Below are positions 1 to 11,579 of a stretch of 64,000 nucleotides of DNA, in pieces (position 1 is the first letter of the stretch; each line of letters begins with the position of its first letter). A program made the position numbers and the translations under genes. Source of the stretch: Plumapathes pennacea (taxonomy: Eukaryota; Cnidaria; Anthozoa; Antipatharia; Myriopathidae); contig OZ038469.1 in assembly GCA_964036295.1 (NCBI GenBank), positions 16,921,591 through 16,985,590 on the forward strand. The letters run 5' to 3'. The notes below the pieces were generated by a model. The model did no database searches. It saw only the letters and a list, made by a program, of their open reading frames with translations, and had not been told where the DNA came from.

Positions 1-164
1 GCGTTTGATTTGGCAGCTACAAAATATCCTATCACAAAACCCAGAAGACCAACGAGGAAGATGAACAGTGCAAACCCGAAGATAAATTTCTTCTGTAAAC
101 TCATCTCGCTGGAACGGGTTGTCAGTGGATACGATGAATTGCTTGGCGCAATTCGACATAGCAT
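1..164 (-). CDS. Partial first exon of a type II membrane protein, probably a third GCPII-like paralogue
   Basis: The minus strand opens with an ATG at 164 and stays open to the window edge. It encodes about 20 polar residues, a second in-frame Met at 104 (MSLQKKF), then a hydrophobic run of about 22 residues with Gly-rich spacing (FIFGFALFIFLVGLLGFVIG), then AAKSN. A short cytoplasmic leader plus one membrane anchor is how the first exons of the two neighbouring glutamate carboxypeptidase II-like genes are built. This exon lies downstream of them on the same strand, so a third tandem family member is the simplest reading. The catalytic part is outside the window, so the family call is inference from position and layout. 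Confidence 0.5.
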   Translation of the reverse strand, partial: MLCRIAPSNSSYPLTTRSSEMSLQKKFIFGFALFIFLVGLLGFVIGYFVAAKSN

Positions 165-2058
165 TTTCGGAACGACTTCATTTTATGGAAATTTTTGCCA
201 AAAGGGAAAATTAAAGTCAACAAGAGGTAAATGAAGTCAACAACTTGATTGACAGTGACTGACTGGATGAAAGGATCCAGCTGTTGTGAGGATGACAATT
301 AGTGGAAAAGTTCTCTTGTTTTTTTTTTCTCTGTTCGATACTTGGAAGATGCTAAACAGTGGTTGGCCGAGCCGGGTGACAATAAGTCAGAATGCCTTGC
401 TCCAGTCAAATATTTAGATGTATCCAAGTTCAAAGCTAAGAGATAACGTAACAAGTTAGAGCCCCACCAGCTTTTAGTCGCCTGACGAAGATCCCTTCGC
501 AAATAGTAATAACTTCTCAGTTTTCCACTGGAAGGAACACTCCTACAAAGTTGCCGTTTTAGTGAAAATAAAAGTTGTCGCATTCTCTGAGCTGATTTGC
601 TAGGTTTCTTTTTTCTTAAAACCCTGCCATTGATCGGAAGGTCCAGTGACGCAAAACAAACGAAGCCAACCCGAGCAGAATACACCGGTTAAACAATTTC
701 TAATTTGTTCTTACGTGGCTCAATTTGTTGCGGATGTTCACAGATATTTTGCCATTTTCTGGTGGCTACTTTTACAGCAGGCGTTGATCGACAGCTTTCA
801 CACCCTAAATGATTCTTCTTCTATACATTTTAAGAATCGTTTCCGCAAAGTTGTTTTTAATTTTCAGGGTGTCTGTCTAATCATTTTACAGTATACATAG
901 GAAATATTACAGGTACCAGCCGAAGTTCATTATCTTTTTAATAAAAACTATACTATAGATTAAAATCTTCAGAGTTTTGTATAAAAGATATTACGAAATA
1001 AATTATAAAACATTTCCAAAGTTTTGACTCTAAAGTTAAAGGTTAAATGGCCACAAAACACAAAAACAAAAAACAAAAATCATCAACTTTCCAGAAACTA
1101 TATTCAAAATCTGGCGTTTTGCCCGTTTCTCGAATATAAAACTACATAGCAATTTTTATAATCGTTGTTGAAAAATGACTTTTAAACCACCGATATTTGT
1201 AATGTAAATGATACATTATCTCCATAGTTATCCTTTCGTAAAATATTTTGTGCATGTGAAACGCTCTTACTTTCACGACATCTTCTGTGCCAGTTGTGTA
1301 ATGAGAATTTTGTCTGACAACTTCGCTTTATTATTATGTCTCAAATCCATTGGAAATTGAACACAAGTCGTTTTGAGATCGCTCAAGTTGATTGCTCGAC
1401 GTGTGAAAAATACCACTGTTTATACAGTGACCTGAGAGAAGACATATCTGACATTACAAAACAAACTGGAAAAAAAAAAACACACAATTTTATGTCAGTT
1501 CTGCGATTCACCGATTTGTTTTAAATGTTTGTTATTCCGCATGATTTTAAAACGTTCGTGTATTTCTAATTTCGACAGATGACTGAGGTTCATTATTAAT
1601 AGTCGTTTTTAGCATATTCTCGAAACGAGGCCGTCTGCACTTGAATAAAGATCATGAAATTGCCCTTGTTCAAACCCGTGGGAAGTAACAATTAATATCA
1701 TACCATTTTCGGCGGGTGACATTTCCAATACAATCAGCCATCGAATCTATCACATTTAAATCTTATTAAACAAAACGTCTGATTCACGTTTATTCTAAAT
1801 TATCGGTTTTACAGGTTACTCTTCTGAAATGTTATTAAAAAAAATCTAAAAAACAAAACTATTTAAGAAAGGATTCACAACCGCCAGCACTTGTAACCTA
1901 CGAAAACAAATAGACTAACTCGACGCTATTCTAAGACAACTAACAATTATTTTATCAAAGTAATAAAAAACATGGCTACTAGACAATTACGTTCATGACC
2001 GCCTTACTTGCCAACAAACACCGCTGAGCAACCGCTCCTACCACAAGACTGATACGCA
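165..2058. other. Spacer between the partial exon and GCPII-like copy A
   Basis: No convincing coding exon. From 489 onward the sequence is the left part of tandem unit A and matches 10003-11579 closely. It is AT-rich and should contain the 3' UTR of copy A on the minus strand. Candidate minus-strand AATAAA signals lie at 1789-1794 and 1327-1332. Open frames at 299-685 and 646-900 show no family resemblance. Confidence 0.6.
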
Positions 2059-4852
2059 CTACAACGAGGCCAGTTTCATGACGTCAGTGGCCGCTTGTAT
2101 GAAATAAGTAACGACTGATAGCTCCTTCTTAACTTTGTTCCAGTCTTTCTCGTCCGCTCGTTGGACTTCGTACAAAGCGTCTGCCAGTCCCGGGAAACTG
2201 CTGCCCGCGTACGCGTTGTGAGCACTTGGCGCGAAAATGACGTGCCTAGCGAAAGAAAATCCAAAATGTCTTATGAAGGAACACAAGAAGGAAGGGGCGG
2301 AACCATCAGAAAGTGGAAGAAGAAAGAACAGGAGGGGAAAAAAAAAGAAGAAGAGATAAAGATGGGTTAACAAAAGAAAGAGAAAGAAGGATATACAGCA
2401 TTTATTCGCACCGCATGTAAGGCCTTCCCGGTAGTCCTTGGGGGTTTATGAAGGCCCGCTCCAGTTGCATCAGCCGATCATTTACCATCCGCACTGCCAA
2501 GGAACTGGGAAGGAATTAGGAAATGTAAGCGAGGAAACACTTTTAATCGTACAATTAATTCAGTAACATGCAACATAGAAAACAACGAAGAACCCATCGC
2601 TTTGAAAGTACAATATGCAGGTTCGAGAGGAAACGTTAATAGAAAAAAGAAAATGTTGCAGCAGTTTACTATGCTGCAATGTCATCACGGATAAGTTCTG
2701 GCTCTTCCCATTCCCCCTCCTCCCCTCATGCACGCACCAGTCCCCCTTCCACGGGGGAGCCGCCAACGCAGGCGACTGCATTCATCTCCAGCTTCCCCGC
2801 CTCATTCCGTAGGCCCCGGCAAGGATTTTCACTTACTTGTCCTGGTCAACTGACTGCACAAACGTGTTGAACTTTTTGGCTGCTGCTGTGAACTCGGTGA
2901 CGGATGATTTGAAATAATCTGCAAGTAGACAGATATGTTGCATGCTAAATTATTCAGAATGAGTGCTATAGTTAAGCTGCGTTCCAATTGTCTGTCTGTG
3001 ACTAAGCGGACACCTCTCTTGGGCGGACACTAAATGCTAATCCCGAGGGTGTCCGCCTAAGAGAGAGTTCACTGCATTTACAGAGAAACAGGGCGGTGAA
3101 AGAATTCATCGCTCCACTTACCCAAAGATATGTTTTGCTTAGTGAACGTTTTTCCATTGGTGCTTTCAAAGTCATCTGCATAGCGCGCAAGTTTTTCAGC
3201 AAACCGCAAGCAGTTGAAGGGCAAGACGACGGCATCCGCCAATTGCAGAGACAACTGCACCCAAACTTGCGTGACTGCGCGGTGGTACTCAAAGTTGCGG
3301 TCCACGAAATTCTTCATCCAATGGAACGAGTCATGAACGGAGTGGGAGACCGGGTAGCCTGACACTGTGTACTTGTTCTGTTGATCAGGAATATTAGAAC
3401 ACAGAAATATAAAAAATGTCCTTTAGTCTATTTGCTCGCCGAAAGCAATTTTGAAGTAAGCACAAGAAGAAACTTTCGCACAGGTAACAGGTTAATACCG
3501 GTTAATACAGATTAATACAGGTTATACAGGTTAATACCGGTTAATACTGGGTAATACGGGTTAATACCACATCTCGAACCGTCTCCAAGTTACCAGTTAG
3601 ACTCCACCGCCCGTTCCTCCTCCTGAACGATAAAAAGACACTCAAAGACTCACCCATACAAAAAGCGAAGTTCAATTACCTTGTTGTATGTATGGCCAAA
3701 AAATACTGATGTAATCCCTAACCGGAAGTACACACAAGTGTGATCACTTCCGGAGGAAACTTTAAGGACACTAGTGACAAAAAGAAAAACAGATGAAATG
3801 TATAGTTTTTGTAAAAAGTAATCTATTTTGCTCATTTCGCACTCACGAAGGCAGCATGGAATCCTTTTCATCCGGGAACTTTTTTCTCCAGTCTTCGTAC
3901 ATGGTATCACCTGACAACGAAGAACCCGGATGTGGAACCTGGAACGAGTAAATGATACGATATTCATAAATACAACAAATGAAAGTGCAAGTATCAACAC
4001 ACACGCACCCAAATGTGTCTTGATAAGTGTACACTAGCGCACTTACAAAGTGCATAAAGATATCAACATAGTCACAGATGGCACGCTTCGATTCTTGGAA
4101 ACTAACAATCACACGCATGTAAAACAAATACATGACAAATTTGTGAATATTGGACGCCATTTGTTACACAAACCCACCTTCTTGGTCGCCTCCATGAATG
4201 CAAAATCTAACAAAGGGCTGGACTGCACAATCAAGCTGTAGTTTCCTGGCAATACGACAAACACACTGAATAATAAGTGTTCATGCACAAAACTACAGGC
4301 ACGAACACAGTACAGGTAAACCACGACCACGCAGGCCCTCAGTCACAAACATAAACACACCCACGACTCTAACCACAAGCACGAACAAGAGTACATGTAT
4401 ACGAAAACAGAAGCGAGGAAATAGAAACAGATAAACATTTACAGCGGCAGATATCAAACACTCTGTTAGCCATACCTTCCACAGCAGAGTCTACGTTGAT
4501 ATAAGCAACAGCTCGACTCGAGAGCAGGTTGGCGTAGTCCTAAAACGTATGGCAATTACCAGATCAGTTGACAGCGCTCACAAAACAAGTCAAGTTTAAC
4601 TTATTCTATAGTTTAGAACGTCACTGTCAAACAATCGTCAATGGCCTTTGAATATTCCTATTCTAACTCTCCTAACCTTGTAAGAAAAGAATAATTATGT
4701 GTATTGTTATTAGGATAATTTAGTGTGACAAGTTACAGGTCCGACATCAGCAGACGTTGCTTACTTCAGCCCACTCAGTCGAGCCGATCACGCCTGGCTC
4801 CTCAGCTCCCCAGCTACACAAAACAATTGTTCGCCTTGGTTTCCAGCCTGAG

Positions 4853-4887
<35 letters not shown>

Positions 4888-7224
4888 ACTCACATAAACA
4901 CAAATGCGTTTAACGTAAGGTCGCAAAACGCTTAACAGCACAGAAAAAGGGAATGAGCTTTCTGCGATTTACTTTGATGAGCCGGCTGGCGTTTCTGTCT
5001 ACAGTGGGAGTCCAGAACCACTCAACTTTAGCAGACTATAATCAATCTTTCCGTGACTATTACCTTTGTCCTTCAACTCTCCCAGGACCCTCGCTGTTTC
5101 CATCAAAGCAGCTGTTCCACTGGATGGATCAACCGCTCCGAAAATCCACGCGTCGCGATGGTTACCAAGCATCACTAGTCGATCTGCGTAGGAGTAAGAA
5201 ATACGCGATCAACTCCGAGTTTCTCTTTTGGCATCTCATAAGCCGACATCACAATGACAGTTTGTGAACAATGTGGCTGGTGCAATTGCGTTCACCTGGT
5301 TCCACGGCGCCTTTCATGGTGCCGATTACATTGTACACTGCTCGCATCTCTAGCGACATTTCCACGTCCAAGTTAACGTTCCTGAAAAAGAAAGATTTGT
5401 GGTGGTGATGGTGGTGATCATGATATTGGTGGTCATGATAATGATGGTGATGATAGTGACGGTGATGAGAGTGATGGTGATGATAGTGATGGTGATGATA
5501 GTGACGGTGATGATAGTGATGGTGATAATGGTGGTGATGATATTGGTGGTGATGATAGTGACGGTGATGATAGTGACGGTGATGATAGTGATGGTGATAA
5601 TGGTGGTGATGATAGTGGTAGTGATGGTAGTGTTGGTTGTGATGGTGATAGTGTTGGTGATGGTGACGATGGTGGTGGTGGTGACTTTGACTTTGGTGGT
5701 GATAGCGGGGATGGTGGTAGTGATGGTGATGGTAATGATGATGTGAAAGTGATAATGGTGATAATTGATGCGTAACGTTGCTTACCGTTTCTCAGTGTCG
5801 GCCATTTCGATATTGTAAACCATATTGATCTTCCCTTGCCAATCGTTTGGAGCTCGAGTTTTGTTTAACAAACTGCACAAAGGAACAATGTTGGACGTTA
5901 TTTATCCACAACGCAAGTTCAGTCCATCGACTCTTAGCTTTAAAAATCACCAGAATATTTTTAACTCGATAATAAGTTTATGAAATTTGAAAATGAACGA
6001 GTGCAGAAGCCGACACAAGCTCAGGCAGGATTGGATTTACCTCAAGAAGTGACCAGCATCACTGTACGAGACGGGATACACGGGAATTGTGGGTAAGTTG
6101 GCATGGTCAATCGAATTGCGGAACACGCCGTCTGTAAAGAAATTGCAACGTCATTACACAAAACTGTACCTTATTTTATGTAGGATGGAAGGATGGATGG
6201 ATGGCATGGGATTGAATGAAATGGAATGAGAAAGAGATGAAAAGGAGCAACACCGTAGAGGCAGAATAAATGAGTGGACAGATAGATAAATGCAAGAGTG
6301 CGGATTGGTTACATAGGTGTCTCGTGTGTGTCTGCATGTGCGTATGGTTGTAGTGTGGGGTGGGGTGGGGTGGGTGAGTAGACAAGTAAATACCTCTAGC
6401 AGGATATCCTGGAGTCAGGGCATCCCCTTCCTCAAAACTAAGCAGCGTCCCCCTTTGAACTCCAGTAGGAGGCATCCACCAGCTCTTAGGATAACTGTCA
6501 TCTGGTCCTTCAGGACTGTAATCAATGGGATCGGTGTACAGGATCAAACCAATGGCCCCCTCACCAGCTGCTATCCGCGCCTTATATATAAAGGACACAA
6601 AGAAAGTTTAAACTCAGTTCTCAGAAAATAGCAAAGCCAGTGATACCAGTGATGTCCCTAACTCTTTCACTCCCTAACTCAAAACGCAGATTCTCCCAGC
6701 TTTTTAAGAGGAAAGTGTATGAGCAACGTATCGAGAAGTGGTAGTTTAATCAGCTTTCATCTAAAGACAGGTATTAAAAGCCAAATTCTCCACACCGTGT
6801 GATATATATTGGGTGAGAAACCAAAGAAGAAATTTGAAGTTGATCACTCCTTTACTAATAATCACATCCTCGGCACCCTTCATGCCACTGTCAAATGTGG
6901 TCAATAATCTCTGTATATTAATGATTTGTTTCCAACAACAGACCATTTCCAGTTAAATTACCTTATCTCCTCTGAATATTTTGCCGTACTTCGCGATCAC
7001 TATGTGTCCCGTGCAGTTGATGTTTAGTTCTTTCAGTTTCTCGAAGTCCTCCACTCGGGCGTAGTTGACATAGATCAGCCGACCCTACGATGTAAGATCA
7101 TATAATGATAACCGACTATAGCCAAATGTAAAATTGAATTACGTCACCAAGGATGTGACTTCATTTGTCTTGTTTCTCTACTGTCTACTTTTGGTGCTCG
7201 CAGTCGCCAGGATAAAATAGGGGT

Positions 7225-7259
<35 letters not shown>

Positions 7260-9898
7260 TAAGAGGGGGATTCTATTTAATAAATGACCTTGTGGAGAGG
7301 GAGGGTAGGGTAGGGGACTTTTTTCAAAAGTTGACCTTGTGAGAAGGAGGGGAGGGGGTACTTTTTTCAAAAATTGACCTTGTAGAGAAAGAGGGGAGGG
7401 AGGGGAGGGGTCTTATAACAACACACTAACCGTAACATTCCCAGAGGCAGAAAAAGCATTGAATGGCGGTACAACATCTGTATGATTTTCCCGTGGTTCC
7501 AGGATCTTCTCTCTCTTTTGGGCGGAAAAAGTTTTTTGTCCATCACTGCTCACAATCGATGCGACGTTAGGACGTTTGGGGAATGAGAGCAAGACGTCGT
7601 ATTTTTTCAGCTCCACTTCAAATCCGAATCTCTTCCATTCTTTCTCCATGTACTGAGCTTGCTGGTAGCTGATATTTGAACCACCAATATGGGGAGCCTT
7701 CGTGAAGTTCCTAGAAAAAGAGAGAAACGCCGTCATTAGATTCCGATACACTAGAAGAGAAAGAGAGGAGAAGAAGAGGCTGATTAACCCTTTCACGTCT
7801 CCCAGGAGTGATCAACTTCAATTTTCTCCTTCAGTTTCAAACCAGAGATATATAACACAGTATGGAGAACTTGGCTTTTGATGACGCGCTTAGATGAAAG
7901 CTGACTAAACTATCAACTCTCACTAGTATGCATCACTCATACATTTGGATAATCTTGGGAATGTAACATATTGAAGAATGATAATTGAGAATAGATGACT
8001 GGGACAGATGCTACAATCTCCATACTGCATTTTACATTTTTAATTTCAAAGTTGCTGTAAAATTTAAACGCATAGGTTAATTTGGTCTTGTGATTTAATG
8101 GTCCGTGTTATTGCGTGATACATTTTCGATTGAGATTTTAAAAACTTTGCAATTATTACTAACTGACATTGCAGCTAAAGTTAATTAAAAGTAAGTCTAA
8201 AAGTACTGACAGAATAAATACAAAGACAGTGTGATCACTTCATGCCCGACCGGTTTCCGCTGTTTATGTTAAATAATTAATGTAAAAGGAAACAATTTAC
8301 CTGAGGAACGTTTCTATATTTGAAGCTAAAACTTCTCGTTGTGCCAGGCTGTGAAAGTTGCTGACTGTCTCTTTAGCGAACAGAGAGTTTGCACAAAATC
8401 GAGCGGATTTCTTGAACGTAAAATATCCAGCAATAAAGCCGAGTCCACACAGAAAGAAAGTCACAAAAACACGACAAAGACATGCCCGTCTGTTTCGACT
8501 TGGCACAATTGTGTTCTGCCAGCACACGTCGCGGCGTTTTGACGAGAGCAAAGAGTACATCCTCCCATCAAATGATAGGCGTGTTCTGAATGCCGCTTCG
8601 TAAAGTTCATCATTCGTCAACAGCGGCGCTGTATCGTAGTCGTCGTAGATGTAACCATCGTCCAATTCTGTGTCCGGGTTGAATTCATCGAGTGAACCAC
8701 GTGGAGAAAGCTGACGCACGTCCATGTGGTGAGTTTTGTTTAAATTCACGCTTCGTTTGTCTTCTTCGTGTATAAAACTGGACCTCACAGCAATGCGGCG
8801 GACTGATCGTTAATACTTAGTGAAGTTTTTCAAAGTTTGTAGTCTTTACGCTACGGACTAAAATCACCACTTGATAAGTACTATCCTGACGTAATCTGAA
8901 TATAATTATTATCTTCTACAGGTAGAGGGTTCAATGAAGCACTCAGCGACTGGTCTTTGTTTCCCAGGTTGAACCATAAATTTACTATCTTTACTGCGTC
9001 GGACCGGTATCGCGAATGTCACAAAGGTTCAATTCCCGTTGAAGCCCAGATTCTTTCCAAAGATCGAGTGATTTAATAGTACATGAGCATGTTGAGAGAC
9101 TCACCAAAGGGAAAAAATAAATAAATAAATAAGAAAGAAAGAAAAATCATACTAGATGGCGTGTTCAGGCACTATAGATGGGGTTTCTTTTATGAACTTA
9201 AGCCAATTGAACTACACGACGCGTGAAATGATAAAAAAAGTTGATTGCTACGGGAGTTTTCGAACAATGTATTCCATAACAAAAGTGCTTTGGCTATTGA
9301 TTGGACGGCCTTTGACACAGTGTTGTCTTGCTACAGACGTTGCTGTCGTCCTCTCGTCTGGGACCAGAGTAACAGCCAAACAGCGAAATTAACTTATTAA
9401 CGGACCGCACCCCAATCTTCAGAAAACCCGAGTCAAATATACTTTGTGCCACACAAGACTGGAAATAGATAATGCTCTTATTTTAATAATATGCTCCAGC
9501 AGCTAAAGTCATTTCTTGTTGCTGGTACATTCTGACTTGTTTAAAAATACTGTTGACATTCTTTACACGATCAGTGTAGTTAGGATCCCAATATTTTAGA
9601 CTTACCTCAAGTGATCTTCAAGTTTTCCAGCTGAAACCGCATCCACCGTTTCTTTGTACTGAGATTCAACCTTGCCCCTCTCCTTCTTCGACTCACAGAG
9701 CTCACATTCAGGCGTCACCGCCATTTTCACTAAGTACCCAACGACAAATGCAAGTACGAGGAGGAACACAGCAAGTGTAACGACTGCGGCAATCTTAAGT
9801 TTCCTTCGTCTACTTGCCCCTGGTTCTTTCTCATCGGCGGTTGGACTTGCGCCATCTTCATCGCCTTTGACCAGAGAGAATTCCGTGTTCTCCGCCAT
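2059..9898 (-). CDS. FOLH1-like: Glutamate carboxypeptidase II-like metallopeptidase, copy A (M28B, type II membrane protein)
   Basis: Zinc exopeptidase of the GCPII/NAALADase/PSMA family, predicted to have its catalytic ectodomain outside the cell. Exons, 5' to 3': 9606-9898, 7431-7710, 6962-7084, 6394-6580, 6041-6131, 5786-5872, 5296-5381, 5064-5183, 4765-4847, 4476-4539, 4178-4245, 3847-3938, 3680-3770, 3122-3377, 2837-2918, 2412-2504, 2059-2245. Together they give 760 codons in frame (human 750). Residues 1-35 are cytoplasmic, then a membrane anchor ([20 protein letters not shown]). Metal and catalytic residues are present: NHRDAW (His) and FGAVDP (Asp) in exon 8, WGAEEPG (base and ligand Glu) in exon 9, NVDSAVEG (Asp) in exon 10, SHSVHD (His) in exon 14. 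Pocket residues that recognise glutamate in human GCPII differ (see findings), so the substrate is probably not NAAG or folate. Confidence 0.93.
4851..4889. repeat. (CAA)n microsatellite
   Basis: About a dozen CAA triplets lie immediately upstream of exon 9 of GCPII copy A, at its splice acceptor. Copy B has a shorter tract at 14342-14370. Confidence 0.9.
5399..5760. repeat. GTGATG-type microsatellite in intron 6 of GCPII copy A
   Basis: Degenerate GGTGAT/GTGATG hexamer array of about 350 bp on the plus strand. It yields a Val/Met-only translation that is not a gene. The matching tract in copy B is about 120 bp shorter. Confidence 0.92.
6660..6850. repeat. Dispersed ~190-bp repeat (CTTTCACTCCC family), inverted copy
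   Basis: Starts CTCTTTCACTCCC and ends GTTGATCACTCC. It matches in reverse complement the units at 7785-7970 and 63341-63535, sharing phrases such as GATTCTCCCA and CCAAATTCTCC. Lies in intron 3 of GCPII copy A; its twin in copy B is at 16036-16226. A non-autonomous element is likely. Confidence 0.7.
7225..7258. repeat. Poly-G run of 34 bases in intron 2 of GCPII copy A
   Basis: An uninterrupted run of 34 G. The same place in copy B (16602-16610) has only nine, while the flanking sequence is nearly identical. Either a recent expansion or an assembly or sequencing artefact. Confidence 0.9.
7785..7970. repeat. Dispersed ~190-bp repeat (CCCTTTCAC... family)
   Basis: Begins TTAACCCTTTCACGTCTCCC and continues with GGAGTGATCAACTTCAATTTTCTCC, GTATGGAGAACTTGGCTTTTGAT and CATCACTCATACATTTGG. 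Same order of phrases as the copies at 49725-49910, 55485-55668 (reverse) and 63341-63535. Twin in copy B at about 17135-17330. Confidence 0.8.
8301..8725 (-). CDS. FOLH1-like: Alternative first coding exon of GCPII-like copy A
   Basis: An ATG at 8725 (MDVRQLSP) opens 141 codons ending ...NIETFLR at a CTCAG|GTAAAT donor. It ends in the same phase as the upstream exon 9606-9898, so both join exon 2 (7710) in frame. The exon encodes an acidic, Tyr-rich cytoplasmic segment ([10 protein letters not shown]), a Cys/Arg-rich stretch and a membrane anchor ([17 protein letters not shown]). Using it gives an 804-residue isoform with a much longer cytoplasmic tail. The frame stays open upstream of the ATG, but no upstream in-frame ATG was found before a stop. 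Whether it has its own promoter cannot be seen. Confidence 0.8.
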
Positions 9899-11579
9899 TC
9901 TTCAGTTGACTCCAGCCTGAGAAAACTGACCTCGCCGAAATCTGATACGACTATTTGGGGAGTATCAATATTGACATTTAAGGCTGGTTCACACGGAAGA
10001 ATAGATCCCTTCGCAAATAGTAATAACTTCTCAGTTGTCCACTGGAAGGAACACTCCTACAAAAGTTGCCATTTTAGTGAAAATAAAAGTTGTCGCATTC
10101 TCTGAGCTGATTTGCTAAAAGTTTCTGTTTTCTTAATACCCTGCCATTGATCGGAAGGTCCAGTGACGCAAAACAAACGAAGCCAACCCGAGCAGAATAC
10201 ACCGGTTAAACAACTTCTAATTTGTTCTTGCGTTGGTCAATTTTGTTGCGGATGTTCACAGATATTTTGCCATTTTCTGGTGGCCACTTTTACAGCAGGC
10301 ATTGATCGACAGCTTTCACACCCTAAATGATTCTTCTTCTATACATTTTAAGAATCGTTTCCGCAAAGTTGTTTTTAATTTTCAGGGTGTCTGTCTAATC
10401 ATTTTACAGTATACATAGGAAATATTACAAGTACCAGTCGAAGTCCTTTATCTTTTTAATAAAAACTATACTATAAATTAAAATCTTCACAGTTTTGCAT
10501 AAAAGATATTACGAAATAAATTATAAAACATTTCCAAAGTTTCGACTCTAAAGTTAAAGGTTAAATGGCCACAAAACACAAAAACAAAAAACAAAAATCA
10601 AAAGTAATCAACTTTCCAGAAACTATATTCAAAATCTGGCGTTTTGCCCGTTTCTCGACTATAAAACTACACAGCAATTTTTATAATCGTTGTTGAAAAA
10701 TGACTTTTAAACCACCGATATTTGTAATGTAAATGATACATTATCTCCTTAGTTATCCTTTCGTAAAATATTCTGTGCATGTGAAATGCTCTTACTTTCA
10801 CGACATCTTCTGTGCCAGTTGTGTAATGAGAATTTTGTCTGACAACTTCGCTTTATTATTATGTCTCAAATCCATTGGAAATTGAACACAAGTCGTTTTG
10901 AGATCGCTGAAGCTGATGTGTGAAAAATACCACTGTTTAAACAGTGACCTGAGAGAAGACATATCTGACATTACAAAACAAACTGGAAAAAAAACCACAA
11001 TTTTATGTCAGTGCGATTCACCGATTTGTTTTAAATGTTTGTTATTCCGCATGATTTTAAAACGTTCGTGTATTTCTAATTTCGACAGATGACTGAGGTT
11101 CATTATTAATAGTCGTTTTTAGCATATTCTCGAAACGAGGCCGTCTGCACTTGAATAAAGATCATGAAATTGCCCTTGTTCAAACCCGTGGGAAGTAACA
11201 ATTAATATCATACCATTTTCGGCGGGTGACATTTCCAATACAATCAGCCATCGAATCTATCACATTTAAATCTTATTAAACAAAACGTCTGATTCACGTT
11301 TATTCTAAATTATCGGTTTTACAGGTTACTCTTCTGAAATGTTATTAAAAAAAATCTAAAAAACAAAAGTATTTAAGAAAGGATTCACAACCGCCAGCAC
11401 TTGTAACCTACGAAAACAAATAGACTAACTCGACGCTATTCTAATACAACTAACAATTATTTTATCAAAGTAATAAAAAACATGGCTACTAGACAATTAC
11501 GTTCATGACCGCCTTAGTTGATAACAAACACCGCTATAACCCTGCTGAGCAACCGCTCCTACCACAAGACTGATACGCA
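9899..11579. other. Spacer between the two GCPII-like genes
   Basis: Holds the presumed promoter of copy A (just above 9898), the 28-bp duplication junction (9975-10002), and then the unit B counterpart of 489-2058. No coding exon is supported. Candidate minus-strand AATAAA signal for copy B at 10852-10857. Confidence 0.6.

Larger units (their letters stand above)
489..9974. repeat. Tandem duplication unit A (about 9.49 kb)
   Basis: This block aligns almost base for base with 10003-19346. Homology starts at AGATCCCTTCGC (489 and 10003) and ends at ...GTATCAATATTGA (9974 and 19346). The sequence differs completely outside these points. Each unit holds one whole 17-exon gene with both alternative first exons. 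Exons keep equal length between units except E1a, which is 9 bp longer in unit B. Differences are single bases, small indels and microsatellite length. A 28-bp junction (9975-10002) containing GGCTGGTTCACAC separates the copies; a similar motif occurs inside an inverted-repeat element near 24830. Confidence 0.93.

Noticed and set aside
5399..5746. 115-codon open frame of Val and Met
   Set aside because: It is a translation of the GTGATG microsatellite inside an intron; the copy B array differs in length and composition.
7185..7370. Pro-rich minus-strand open frame
   Set aside because: It arises from the poly-G tract and G-rich intron sequence; the frame is broken in copy B.
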